Positions 45,677-57,064 of a stretch of 64,000 bases of DNA are shown here, piece after piece; position 1 is the first letter of the stretch; the number at the start of each line of letters is the position of its first letter. A program made the position numbers and the translations under genes. Origin of the DNA: Isoetes taiwanensis (taxonomy: Eukaryota > Streptophyta > Lycopodiopsida > Isoetales > Isoetaceae); contig JAJEKV010000020.1 of assembly GCA_021234155.1 (NCBI GenBank), positions 7,118,563-7,182,562 on the forward strand. Reading direction: 5' to 3'. The notes under the pieces are model-generated. The model ran no database searches. It was not told the DNA's origin and worked only from the letters and a program-made list of their open reading frames with translations.

Positions 45677-46372
45677 ATTCTAGAATGGGGCGAGCATGCA
45701 TGTCTTGCATGCATGCATGCGGTGCATGCTTTCTCTGGTTGGGAGTTCGCTATTTTAGGCGAGGTTCTTCATCGACGTCTCATCGGTGCTTCCTCTTCTT
45801 TCTCAGCAGTACCTTATTCTCTTTTCTTTCAAACCCACCCTCCCCCCCTTCTTTGTTTCATGTATTTGTCGCCTGGCACACGTGACCAATTCCCTCTATT
45901 TGAAGAGGTTTTTGTTTTTTTGTCCCGTGGCACGCGTGATCAGCCCCTCCACTGTGGGAGGTTTGTTTTGTCACATTTTTTCTAGTGTTGGTGATGTGCG
46001 TGCATTGGTTGGCGGCGCGCGCAGCGGCGACGTCTCCATTCGTGGGTTTTGGGAGCGCATTCTCAGCCTTACGTTTGTCCAAGCCCCTTGCCGAAGGCTT
46101 ATCACTAGGGTTTTTCCTCGAAAACCCGAAAGGGCGGGGTTTTTTAATCCCGGTGATAAGCTTTCGGCAGGTACACAAGCCAAACATATTTTAGCATTGT
46201 ATTTCATGGGGTCCAAGTTATATAATTGGACATTCCCTTTATTTTTCTTCGTGGGTAGTTCGCATGTGTGCGGCTACCCACTATCCACCATTGTAGAAAA
46301 TCTGCTGAGATGAATGAGAAGCCTATCTATCGGGAGGTTTTTGTGGTTTTCGTGCGAGCCCCATTCTAGAAT
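45677..46372 (+). mobile_element. Element E2, same ends, 696 bp
   Basis: Same terminal repeats as E1, 27 bp after it. The interior has a strong hairpin: 46090-46110 (GCCGAAGGCTTATCACTAGGG) pairs with 46149-46168. The motif GGCACGCGTGATCAGCCCCT and two similar lines suggest internal repetition. No recognisable transposase, so a non-autonomous element. Confidence 0.65.
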
Positions 46373-47265
46373 CCGGTGCGGTAAAGAAGTCATGAAGGTA
46401 AGAAGGCTATATTTATCCAGTCCCAACTTGCAAACAGAAGATGGCAAACATTTTGCTTGATATGTATGCTAAATCCATCATGATGAGATATCATGAAATT
46501 GCATATCTTTGGATGTTTATAACTGGCTTGTTACTTCTCTTATGCAGTGTTTCTAACCCTTTTCTCCATAAAATATCAATAACAGAAATAGGCAACCTAG
46601 CAAGTAGCGTAGCACATGCTGCCTACATAGGCTGCCCGTTAAGACTGTCTTCAAGCCAAGGGCTATCTAAATATTCAATGTTCTCTAGGACGTAGACAAA
46701 AATAGAAGACAATCTATAAAACAGGTCAGATTCCATCTCAAAACTTCAGCCTTATTTAGCATTATTCTTATGCAAGTATATGGAATCCTAAACTCTCATA
46801 GTCTTTAAGAATTGCTAACCTTTTTGAAGTCTATAGAGAGCCAAATATGAAGATACACCAAATATAAGCTTTATCATTTGAACTGTAGATGTGATGTGAA
46901 TAAAAATCATTTCTAGATAAACTTTATCATTTAAAGAAGCTAAATCATTCCTGGATAAATTAAAATCGCTAGAAAATCCAACATCTATCATTTGTATAAG
47001 TTAAGAAGGGATAAAAAGCAGATTGAAGCAAAAATGGGTGACGATTCTAGTTACAGCTTTACAATCCCAGCAAAATAGAGCGGGCTAAGGAATCTTTCAA
47101 AGATAAAAAAAAAAGGGTCTAAAAACCCGAGGAAAGAATCATAGAACTTGGCTAGAGGGTTGTTTTACCTGATAGCAAGTCTTAAACATCCAAAAATTTG
47201 GCTTATATGGTGGTGCGGATAAGGGGAATAGGAAAACCGATGCCCCTTTCTTTTTCTTTGCCATG
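46373..47265. other. Unassigned
   Basis: AT-rich; no supported gene. The frame at 46441-46695 is probably chance. Confidence 0.35.
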
Positions 47266-47613
47266 CCATGCTTGCAATGTCTAGAATGGACGCCTTTCAC
47301 AGTCAGGCTCAACATTCTTGTCATCGTAATACTGATAAATCATAGTGCATATACGTATAAAACTCAAAGTACCTCAGCATTTCATTCATTACTGTGTATC
47401 AATATTTGCTTCAACCTCCTGGCAAGCAGGAGACCAATGCAATAGACTGGAACAAATATTATTAGTAGCGAATGAAGTTTAACAACCAAAACACCAACCT
47501 GCAGAATACTTAGCAAACCAATGTTTAAGACCATAGCGTGGCAACTCGTGCGAATATGTAGCAGCCATAATAACATCACCTGCCAATGTTGCATATGCAA
47601 TTTGAAAGGCACC
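47266..47613 (-). pseudogene. RPL5: Ribosomal protein L5 (uL18) gene fragment
   Basis: An exon-like block 47613-47499 (minus) reads AFQIAYATLAGDVIMAATYS then HELPRYGLKHWFAKYSAG. A GT..AG gap (GCAG|GTTGG ... TTCCAG|TC) leads to 47446-47373, YCIGLLLARRLKQIL. A third piece near 47331-47270 reads YYDDKNVEPDCERRPF followed by an in-frame TAG. These match conserved RPL5 blocks in order (A-x-I-A-G-D, Y-x-H-E-L-P-x-Y-G, C-T-G-L-L-L-A-R-R, V-E-P-x-x-x-R-R-P-F). RPL5 binds 5S rRNA in the large subunit. N- and C-terminal parts are missing, so this is a dead fragment that appears to keep one intron. Confidence 0.8.
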
Positions 47614-47778
47614 CTGGCAAAGGATAGATCTCAAGACTGCTGCATAAGCAGTAATCTCAAGATCTATGTGGCTGCACAATCTTCTTGGTCTGCATGATCA
47701 TTTATGTTCTTATCACAAATTGTTTTGTAGCATCCAATGCACCATTTTCTGCACATAACTTAGCACTGTGATGAGCCT

Positions 47779-48337
47779 CAGCAGTACCTTATTCTCTATT
47801 CTTTGAAACCCACCTCCCCCACTTAATTGTTTAATGTATTTGTCGCCTGGCATGCGTGACCAGCCCCTCTATTTGTAGAGGTTTTGTTTTGTTGTCATGT
47901 GGCACGCGTGATCAGCCCCTCCACTTTGGGAGGTTTGTTTTGTCACATTTGTTCTAGTGTTGGTGATGTTCAAGTACACGTTGGCAAGCGGCAGCAGCTT
48001 CGACTTCTCCATTTGTGTTTTTTTGGGAGCGAATTCTCAGCCTTACTTTTGTCCAAGCCCCTTGCCGAAGGTTTATCACTAGGATTTTTCCTCGAAAACC
48101 CAAAAGGGCGGGGTTTTTTAATCCCGGTGATAAGCTTTCGGCAGGTACACAGACCAAACATCTATTAGCATTGTATTTCACGGGGTCCAAGTTGTATAAT
48201 TGGACATTCCCTTTATTTTTCTTCGTGGGTAGTTCACATGTGTGCGGATATCCACTATCCACCATTGTGGAAAATCTGCTGAGATGAATGAGAATCGGGA
48301 GGTTTTTGTCGTTTTCATGCAAGCCCCATTCTAGAAT
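47779..48337 (+). mobile_element. Element E3, 5'-truncated relative of E2
   Basis: Collinear with E2 from CAGCAGTACCTTATTCTC to the terminal CCCATTCTAGAAT. It keeps the interior hairpin (48064-48083 with 48123-48142). The left terminal repeat is missing. Confidence 0.7.
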
Positions 48338-49583
48338 CTACCTTTTTTTAGTCCAATAATAGGAGGTCACTTTTGTGTAGCAAATAACGTTTTCTTTCTT
48401 GAAACTATATTTTCCTAGAATTGTAATCATCTTCTAGTCCATAGAATAACACCAAAAATGGAAAGTCAAATGCTTAGCTTATACTCCAACTACATATATG
48501 TTTTGCATAAATGTTTCACTTAAGAAGTCGAGATTGTGTTACCTCAATTATTAATTTCCTTCCCCTTATCCATCTTCAATTTTGTTGGTCCTATCCATCA
48601 CATTGTTGGCCTCCTTTCCCGCAGACTATACACGATAGGCATGTACACTTAGATAAAGGAAATTGATGTAAGATGCCAAACAATAAAAAAAGGGAACAAA
48701 AAGACATAATGCGGAGAGTTATGCTACGCACAGCAAGTAAAGGCATTCACACCTTTCATTCCTCTTCATCTTGCCCAACATACTTCTCCTTTATCTTTTC
48801 AATATTTCCAGCTTTCCTCTCATTACCTTTGATAGTCTGGCATCTTCAGTTTACTCAAGTTCACTAAAGTCTTGTCCTCTGCAACGGTCTCTCCTTCAGA
48901 ACCTATTGGGCGCTATGGAAGGAAAGCAAGAAAATGAGTCAGAATCATATATTCCCGCAACAAAATACGCAAGCACAAAAGAACTCAACTCAAGATTATT
49001 TCTGAGCTCCTCAAAATCGATTGTGCAGGAGCTCACAACAAAGGCAGAGCAGCGATTTGGAATAGCACTGAAGAGAAGCGAATCAAATCGCCACCAAAAA
49101 AACCGACATTGCTTGCAACCACCGACATTGCTGGAGCTCCCCTTTTCCTTTTGCTCCTCAAAACTATCAAATAAAATCTGCTTCCTATCTTCTATCAATC
49201 TTATTCTGCAGTGAAACTGAGCGACCTAATTCATGCAATAAATGGATCGCTGGATCAAAAATTAAAGCAAGCAACATCTTTACAGCCCGACATTAGATTC
49301 TCGTCGCACCCTTTCAGGAAAGATTATTAGACGTCACACCCTTTCGTTTGGGGATATACGGATATCTAACATGCCACATGGCACAATCTAAGACATCGAT
49401 CAAGGCGAAGGGATAAACGAATAAATATGGGCCGTCGGGCGTGGCGGAGGGACATTGGGACAATCTCGGTCGTCGATCGGGCGGACAGACAGACGCCACG
49501 GTTTTATATAATCTTAACATATATAAAGCAGTACCCTTTTTTGTTTGATGCTAATATTTGTTCTCCAGGAAAAAACCTCAGGG
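48338..49583. other. Unassigned
   Basis: Only chance frames (for example 48771-49214). No repeat structure noticed. Confidence 0.35.
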
Positions 49584-49636
49584 CGACACGTGGATAACTT
49601 TCTAAAGCGACGACACGTGGATGACTTTCTAAAGCG
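49584..49636. promoter_or_regulatory. Two tandem G-box elements
   Basis: A 26-bp unit CGACACGTGGATRACTTTCT.. occurs at 49584-49609 and 49611-49636. Each holds ACACGTGG, a G-box/ABRE core bound by bZIP or bHLH factors in plants. A minus-strand open frame (49914-49504, unrecognised) overlaps, and no clear gene starts nearby, so regulation of a particular gene cannot be claimed. Confidence 0.45.
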
Positions 49637-52600
49637 TTAAAAACGAAGGTTAGAAAGAATTGAAAAAGAATTCTTCTTCCGCTAGCAATCCGGTCATTGC
49701 TCGGTTCGACCCTTTCTTGCTTTGCAAGCAAGCCTTCAAGCAAGCTCTGATTTTCCAGTGAAGTCTTTAGCTCTTCGGTCTTCAAGGAAGAACGTGGCAA
49801 GCATAAAGAGAAATATGCCCTCAGCAAAGTTTTCTGCCGCCATAGCCTCTCCGCTGCCATAGCCCGTGGTCGTGAATGGCCAACGTGTTCCTTGCTTATG
49901 CCTTGCATGTCCATGACCCAACAGAAAAGAAACTTCAGTGGGGGTGCCGGAGAGCTGAATTTCTTCTCTTGCAGATCTGAGGCTAATAATGCTGATCTAC
50001 TTCTTCAAGTGAAAGTTATGTTCTCTAAACTCCTAACCTAATTGTTTGCATATTTTCTTAAATAATGTGCTCTTGAAGAATGAACTGCCGTTTTAGTAGC
50101 TCTGTTATGGGCTTCAATGTATTTGAAGTTTATTTTCGGAAGGCGGCGATGGCAAAGTTAGATATTTTGTTTGTGTCCGATTTTAAACCTATTGCGTGAT
50201 GTATCTTCACAAGTGTTATGCTTCAATACCGCATACATATGTGCTCCAGCTTTATGCTCTGCCCCATTTTGACTATTTTTTTCATTCGAGCCTTATTTTG
50301 GAAATTCATCCCCATTCCGCATGTTCAACTCCATGCATATTCATTTTTCCATTCTCAGAAAACATGACTCTGCAAGGCAAGCCTTGATTAGAAACTTTGA
50401 GAAAGAAAGATTGCAACGGTTTAGAATTGCAATGCCATATGTTTAAGGGCAAGTGAGAGGAACGCCGCAAAATTTTAGGCTGGTTGATCTGTCTTATGGT
50501 TTATTCTCTCGATCTTCCGGATATCTGTTTTGAGCGATGCCTATCAGCTCATCACTTGTTATTGCTTCATCTCTACATTTGGCTCCCTCTCGGTATGTTA
50601 CATTTTGGCTAATGAAGAGCAAATTGCGGTTGAGAGACGGCAAAAAAGGGGCTTCACGCCTCGGCACCACAAAGACCCCAAGGCTCTGCTGTAACTAGAG
50701 CTCGAGGCGATAGATTACTCCTCTCCGATTTCGCAGACCGCCCAATTGATGAAATCAAATGGTTGTATGCATTATGGCGAAGGTAAATGGAAGAAGAATC
50801 GGCAATGACCATGGCATCGTGGAGCAGTCTCTCTCCAATTGTAACGCAAGCCCAAAAAGCTTCGCGTACCGGTGCATGAGAATCGGAGTAGAAGATGTCG
50901 GGGTAATCTTTGCATGGTTATTATTTTGAAGGATAATAATAGGTCATGTGTGCATCATGGCGGTGCAATGGAAGAAGGATCCGCAAACGACCATGGCACC
51001 ATGCAACGATCTGTCTCTTCAATTGTAAGGTAAGCCCACAAGCTTATGTAATGGTGCATGAGAATCATAGTAGAAGATGCCCGTGTTTTTGTTAGGTTTC
51101 ATTGCCTTGATAAGCGGGGTAACATAATCCCCGCATGATACAATGGAACACAAATCTCACAGATCTGCATCATCTCAGGGAGCATATTGAATGGCACGCC
51201 TTTGGGCTGTTTCCATTCCTACAAGACCGCCAAATATCCCGTATGCAATTCTTATTCCAACAATCTTCCTACTCCCGGTGAGTGTATTGAAATTTCCATT
51301 GCATTGTTATGGAAGAAAAGCCGCTTTTAGAAGGAAAAGGTGCAAATTTGTATGTTTGCTCTCTTTTTAGCGTAGGGTTCTAGTTCTAGATTTTGTAGTT
51401 TTTTCTTTCTCAGGATTCCTAGTTTCCATGACGTAGATAAGCATATTATGTAGATAGATCTCGGAGAACCGCTCACAAACTTGGGTTATGTTTTATACAC
51501 TATTTTTGTGAGACTCCTTTTCAGCTCAACTACGCACAATTTTGTTTCACATTCTTCCATTATGCCCTATTTATTTCATTTTGCATTTGGTTTTCTGTGT
51601 CCGTGAATTTTCCAGCGATTTCTAAGCGTGCGATTTCAAGCCTATGTATGCTTTCATATTTTCGGTATGTGGAGGAAGATTGGCTTGCAAGTCTAAGAGG
51701 TCGCTCTCTGCTTAGAAAGCAAGGTTTGTCTTAACGCTTTGTCCAACCCAAGCATGTGATGGATCTTTATTTGGTTTTGTGCCTTCTCGCTCCGTGAAGC
51801 CATCGCCAACAAAGACCGAAAATGTCGTTTTTGGATGTGTATAGCATGCAACATCACCGAGACAACACATCTTGATGGCAATTCCATCTCGGTATTTTCC
51901 GGGACGATTTCTAAGCGGGCAATTTCAATAACCTATACCAAACCCATATCATATGGGTTGCCGACCGGTTATTGTTCCTCCGCCTCGCCTAAGGACAATG
52001 GATATCCGTGGTCGATCGATCCGGATAGCAAATTACGATATATGTGGATCAAGTAATAGCGGTACGTCTCATCTTTGCTTCTTAATCTCAATTCCCCTAG
52101 ATGTTTTAATAATTCCACTTTTCTCAAGATGATGACCCTTTTTACGCCAAAGTGTCGCCTTGGAGATGATCCCTTTCAATGATCTGAAGAAGAAGGCTGC
52201 CGCTGTTTGCCGGCTAAGGCATGCTTCATTTATTGAATTTGGAATCATGGATTTACAACGTTAATTTTCTAATTGAGGGAAATTGACTCTGCTTTGATCT
52301 GCGGGAGCGTAACTTTGATCCAAGCGGACTCAAATTGAGCATTACGTGCTAGTGCAACTTTTGTACCGGTTCAAGTCACATTTCAGGTTTTCTTTCTTCT
52401 TCTTCTTAACAAGCAAACATGATTAGAAGGTATAATGCTAATGACAATTGTTGCAAAAACTTCAAATGCACCATATGGTTTTTCTCTCTTCCGTATTTCA
52501 TTTAGATAATACTGTTGATGAAAACTACTCTATGGATAAGCTTTTTTTGTTCAATTCGATTCTTTGTCTACGACTTTGTGCTAAGACCTGCCAAGGAAAG

Positions 52601-52674
52601 CCAGAAGATCTCTTCTAACAAGTAGACTTTTTGCTCGTATGTGCATCTGATGGTCCTCATTGTTGTTACCTCAG
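49637..52674. other. Unassigned; may contain 5' introns or lost exons of the glycanase copy
   Basis: No frame over about 75 codons is convincing. A ~125-bp direct repeat is listed separately. The N-terminal exons expected for peptide:N-glycanase were looked for and not found. Confidence 0.35.
50778..51085 (+). repeat. Direct repeat of ~125 bp
   Basis: Copies at about 50778-50905 and 50961-51085 share GACCATGGCA, AATTGTAA, GTGCATGAGAATC and AGTAGAAGATG, at roughly 80 percent identity by eye. Confidence 0.75.
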
Positions 52675-54396
52675 ATGGGTAAACTCACCTCCATGTATCT
52701 TCTGCGAATCTGAAACAATTTCAATTGGTCATGGACCTCCAAGTTCAGAAGATCTGCTTTATGGAGCAAATCGGGTTGAAGTCTTTTGGTGTGTATGGAA
52801 TCTTTTCTTGAGTATCCTTCTTGACAATATTTTGAATATTCAACGTTAGCAACCGCAATTTTGACAAGGCTACTAGCTTGGTTACTACTATGCAGTTGCA
52901 ACCTTTGTAATAGTATCACACGGTTTCCCGTTATAATGAACCTTTAAAGGTTGAGGTCTTTATTTAATTTGGCATTTACGTCTAGACGAGGACTCACCAT
53001 TTCTTTCATTATAGCTGATGGTTTAAGTTAGCTTTATTTATAGACTGGATAGGAATTTGCAAAAATGGGCACATTATTCAATGATAGCAAATCATACAGT
53101 AGCACTAGGGTTGCCGAATGTTGTTGTTGAACATTTGAAAGAAGGGATTGAAGCTGTGCATCTAACTATAGGGCATATTGTATGTAAGTTATCCATCCCA
53201 TTGGTTTTGATATAAGCTTCAAAATATTGCACATAGGTAATGTCTCCAAAATTTTATTTGCAATAACTATTATTCCCATGACTTGTGTGGGCTAAGGTAC
53301 TAGCACTAGCATTATGGATTCTTTATTTACTATATGCATAGGCTCTGCTGTTTCGAAAATTTTCAAATCTTTCTGTTTTTTGGCAATGAGCTATTTCAAT
53401 TCTTCTAGCGGATTCTAAGTTCAAAAATATTTTACGGCCCTGGCTTCAGACAGGAAGGTTGCATGGAAACATCAATGGAGACAGAGTATTGGACGGACCA
53501 TGTCCAGGTAGTGCATGCAATTTATTTTATAGTCCTCTCTATCCCTAGATTTATAGTGGTTTTTGTATAGGGAATTAAAAAAGAACAGAATGTTCTCCAA
53601 TGTCTAGCTTCTAAAAAACCTTAGTGTATCATGGATATAGGCGCAGCATTGTTCTTATGTAGATTTTGTTCTGGTGACGTGCACTTTTAGAGCAATAATT
53701 TATGGCACTAGCAATCTGATTTTGACAGTAGATATGAAGAAATGAAGCATGAGTAAAAGCTTCTAGCATGTCTGTCATAGATGTTGATGTTTAAATTCCT
53801 TCACACGCACCCGGTCCATCGATAACTATGCTTTACATGTCTAGGGGTTCGTTCTACTTCTATTTTCTTGATAAAGAGATGTATTCGTTTCCAATGGGTT
53901 GCAGGTTGTTAGTGGTTGCAATGTGTTATCGATGAAATGTTTCCTTTTATTAATTCATGTTATTTACACAAGTATAAATGCTTTGAAAGTCAATCCAGTT
54001 ATCGTTGGCCAGGAACGAAAATATGAGACACTTCTTAGGATTGACATGTAACTACATCTATGCTTCAATCAAGGCAAGGCGCGATGAACCAAGCATTACT
54101 GATGCTTACGTACATATATGATTCAGGAAAGCTATGATTGATAATATCTGGATTATGGTCTAAACATAATGAAGCCACCAGTGCTCTATCGGCCTTTAGC
54201 ATATTGTTTGATATAAATGAAGCAAATGAGATTTGGATCTGAGGTAATGTAGCCATTGTATGTGTTTTTTGATAATAATAGCTTTATTCCATTGCAGACC
54301 TGCTTCTATGGCGAGCTACAACAGATGGAACATACCCATTGGAATCAATGTGCCAAACAATGTATTCTTCTCTTAGCACAGCATTTGCAGGCCTTT
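52675..54396 (+). pseudogene. PNG1: Peptide:N-glycanase (PNG1) gene remnant, four exons
   Basis: Exon 52675-52788 (CCTCAG|A .. TTTTG|GTGTGT) reads WVNSPPCIFCESETISIGHG and LLYGANRVEVF. Exon 52896-52949 (ATGCAG|T .. AAAG|GTTGAG) reads CNLCNSITRF and, one base out of frame, RYNEPLK. Exon ~53454-53506 ends TDHVQ at CCAG|GTAGTG; exon 54298-54396 (TTGCAG|) starts TCFYGELQQ. These match plant PNG1 in order: first CxxC, G-A-N-R-V-E, second CxxC, T-R-F-P-R-Y-N, D-H-V-W-T-E-C, L-x-R-W. PNG1 removes N-glycans from misfolded glycoproteins in the cytosol. The exon with the catalytic Cys was not found, a one-base loss breaks exon 2, and W-x-E near the catalytic His is altered. N- and C-terminal parts are absent. 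Confidence 0.65.
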
Positions 54397-55315
54397 TTGC
54401 CTCTTAGGTGTTGGAGTAGCATTTGTAAAAAAAGATATGTCTACTTATCTTCCAAAACAAATATTGACTAATTGTAGATTCCAAAGTGTGTAAAAAGGAA
54501 TGTTCAAAAATGTTTGATGATATTATGTGAGATCTTATTGTCATGAGACTCAGCACTTTTCTATTGTTCAGGCGCTAGAACACAGGGTCATAAAGTGCAG
54601 GTTCAACTCTTGCATGTCCAATGTTGTTGCAATATAAGTGAGAGGATTAGGATAAATAGGAAGGGCATAAAGTGCAGGTTCTCCTGCATGTTGATGCAAT
54701 ATACATGAGAGGATTAGGAGTGATTTGCTTCTCCTCTCGCTTACACACGCTGTGGAAAGAGAAGGTACCATGGCGTGCCTCGGGCCGCCGATAAATTTCT
54801 TGTATGGGATAAAGATTATATCCCTAACATATAATAAACATATATAAGTATTTTATAAAGTACTAGGAAGGGTAAGGGCCACTTTAAATATATGTTTAGT
54901 ATTCTTAGAAACTTTAAACATATATCAAGTGCTATTAGAAAGTTCTTGATTGGCTTTAAATATTGAACACATGTAGAATAGTATTTACTAAAAGTTAAGG
55001 CAGGTTGTCGATGGCTCTTATTTGCATTTATAAGCCATACAAGACATTGATCTAAGCATCACTACGATTTGCAGTTATCCAATCCTCTATTTTTTGGTCG
55101 CAAAGTTAAGCATGCTTCTAGATTAGATCCATTGTTTTTGTCAGAGCCTGGAGGCTCTGGAAGCTTCTTGCAACAACAAAAAACAATGGGGAGCTCAACC
55201 CAGCAAAAAAAGGATAACAAATGCACAAGAAGATGCCCCTAGAATAGATGGTCTCCATCTAGACAACGCATAAACGAAGTCTAGCAAGAAATAGAGTGGG
55301 CTCATATTGAAAGTT
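54397..55315. other. Unassigned
   Basis: Two imperfect copies of GGGTCATAAAGTGCAGGTTC / GGGCATAAAGTGCAGGTTCT lie near 54585 and 54662. Nothing coding. Confidence 0.35.
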
Positions 55316-55324
55316 AGGCACTAC

Positions 55325-55604
55325 AAAGGAATCTGGCTCTTCGAACAACAAAGAAATCTGGCTCTTCAAAGGGCATCAAAAGTTGGCCAAGACAAAAGGA
55401 TCTTGTCCTTAAAACCCAGGTGGCTTGGAAAATGCCAAGAAATGTGTACCTTTGCATTTGGCAAATTGGCAATGGGGTACCTTTGCATGGTTGTCCAATG
55501 TGGTATGCCAAGGATGATATACCTTTGCATTTGAAAATGTGGAAATTGGGTTTTGGTTGTCGTATGCAAAGCCAAAAATGAAGAAACGACGAGCCTCGAT
55601 ATAA
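55325..55604 (+). promoter_or_regulatory. Promoter region of the first NTF2-like gene
   Basis: TACCTTTGCAT occurs three times (55447-55457, 55478-55488, 55520-55530), after a doubled ATCTGGCTCTTC (about 55331 and 55355). A TATA-like GATATAA (55598-55604) stands 36 bases before the ATG; the paralogue has TATATAA at the same place (58467-58473). Confidence 0.45.
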
Positions 55605-55639
55605 CAGAGAGCCTCCATAGCCGAAGCTTCACAACAGAT

Positions 55640-56194
55640 ATGGAGAAGCCGGAGAAGGAAATACCCGCGGTTATGAGAGCGTTGGCATCCTACGCAAATT
55701 CCGACATTCAAGAGCAGGTGATTCGGACGTACTATTCTGCTGATGCGGTTCTGCATCACCCCTATCTGGGCGTCAAAGGGGTGGATGATATGGTAGCCAT
55801 TTATCAGCTGGCTGGGTTGTACTACAACTACAAGGAGATGGAGATCCTTGATGTTTTCTATGATCCTGCAAAGAATAAGTCAGTCGTGCATACAAGGGTC
55901 CATATTTGGCCTCTGTGGCTGCTCAACAAGCCGAGGCCTGTGGATATGGTGGTCCGGTTGGACCTCGAGAATTTTAATTCTGGGGATGGCCGAGTTTTGA
56001 AGAGAATCAAGGTCCAGCAGGACTACTTTTTTCTTTCTACCTTTGTGGCTGTTATTCCTTTGCTTGGCGATATTTACTCCATGGAATGGCTCCGCTTTAC
56101 TGCTGGCCATGCCTTTGCTCGATCCTTTGCTTTTCTCAGAAAGCTTGCTCTTGCTGTTCTTCCTAAAGGAGTTCAACAATTGATCAGTATGTAA
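55640..56194 (+). CDS. NTF2/SnoaL-fold small protein
   Basis: A 184-codon frame starting MEKPEKEIPAVMRALASYAN. I prefer the ATG at 55640 to an upstream in-frame codon because the paralogue at 58507 begins at the same point (MENPEKEIAAIM) and a TATA-like box lies 36 bases upstream. The pattern (I-x-x-Y-Y-x-x-D-A-V-L-x-H-P-Y, then G-x-D-D-M, then V-V-H-T-R-V-H-I-W-P, then a strand-rich end with R-I-K-V-Q) fits the NTF2-like cone fold, with residues 30-130 as core. The last 50 residues are hydrophobic (FFLSTFVAVIPLLGDIYSME), perhaps a membrane contact. Ligand and role unknown. Frame intact; probably the working copy of the pair. Confidence 0.7.
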   Translation: MEKPEKEIPAVMRALASYANSDIQEQVIRTYYSADAVLHHPYLGVKGVDDMVAIYQLAGLYYNYKEMEILDVFYDPAKNKSVVHTRVHIWPLWLLNKPRPVDMVVRLDLENFNSGDGRVLKRIKVQQDYFFLSTFVAVIPLLGDIYSMEWLRFTAGHAFARSFAFLRKLALAVLPKGVQQLISM

Positions 56195-57064
56195 CTAACT
56201 ATAAATCCTTTATCCTTTAGATAGATAGGTAGTACTTTTTCGAGGAAATATGTCTACTAGGCAACTTCTACAAACTGCATGTCTTTCAACATAAATATAT
56301 ATTAATACAAATGTTTCTAAATGGCACCGGCGAACATTGATCCCATGATTTCATTCATTACCCCATGGTTCTACATGATCCAATCCCACAATTTAGCATA
56401 TTGAGTCCATATGATGCATTTGAGTTGCCTTCACAGTAATGTGTGATAGTGTCAGGGTACTTTCCCATGAGATTGGCGACCCGAAAATCTGGGTCCAAGT
56501 CAAAAACCTGAGCATTGAGAAATGCTTTGTGATTGCTTTTGATTCAGGTCAAAAACTTGAGTCTTTAAGGTTGAGGCGCCCATGGGACCTGCATACCTTG
56601 ATCTGGACCTCAAGAAAACCTTGAGGTCGGAGGCCCATGGGAAAGCACTCTCATCCTTTTGTTACCAAGTACAACTAGAGTGTTTCTTTAAATATATGCA
56701 CCCGAGGAGTGTAATAAACCTTTCTTATGTATGTGCCATGTGGAACTCTAGATTGTCAAGTTGCACTAACAAAGTAATATTGTGCTATCCTAAGTTGGCA
56801 TGTAAATTATTGAAGTGGTACAAAGTGCTAGTGGGGTGCAAGAAAGGCACCCTGGCCCCAACACCTAGCACCCTATTCCCACCCATAAAAAATAGAGGAC
56901 GGTTATGATTGCATGCCACTTCAATCCTAAGAAATTCGACCGAGCACAAAGATGATCTAATCGAGCTTTTGATGAATAGTATTTTGGCATCTTAGAATTG
57001 GTTTAGATTTGTCAAACTCAGTTAATGTTTTTGCATTTCAGATGACTTTCATGCATTGCCTCTT
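56195..57064. other. Unassigned intergenic sequence
   Basis: 3' flank of the NTF2-like gene; no further gene seen. Confidence 0.4.

Noticed and set aside
45232-46313. Frames of 109-175 codons between 45.2 and 46.3 kb
   Set aside because: They are frames of repeated non-coding elements E1 and E2; the same segments read in several frames with no conserved product.
53041-53180. Open stretch WAHYSMIANHTVALGLPNVV between glycanase exons
   Set aside because: It reads like protein but does not match the glycanase catalytic exon expected here and lacks clear splice sites.
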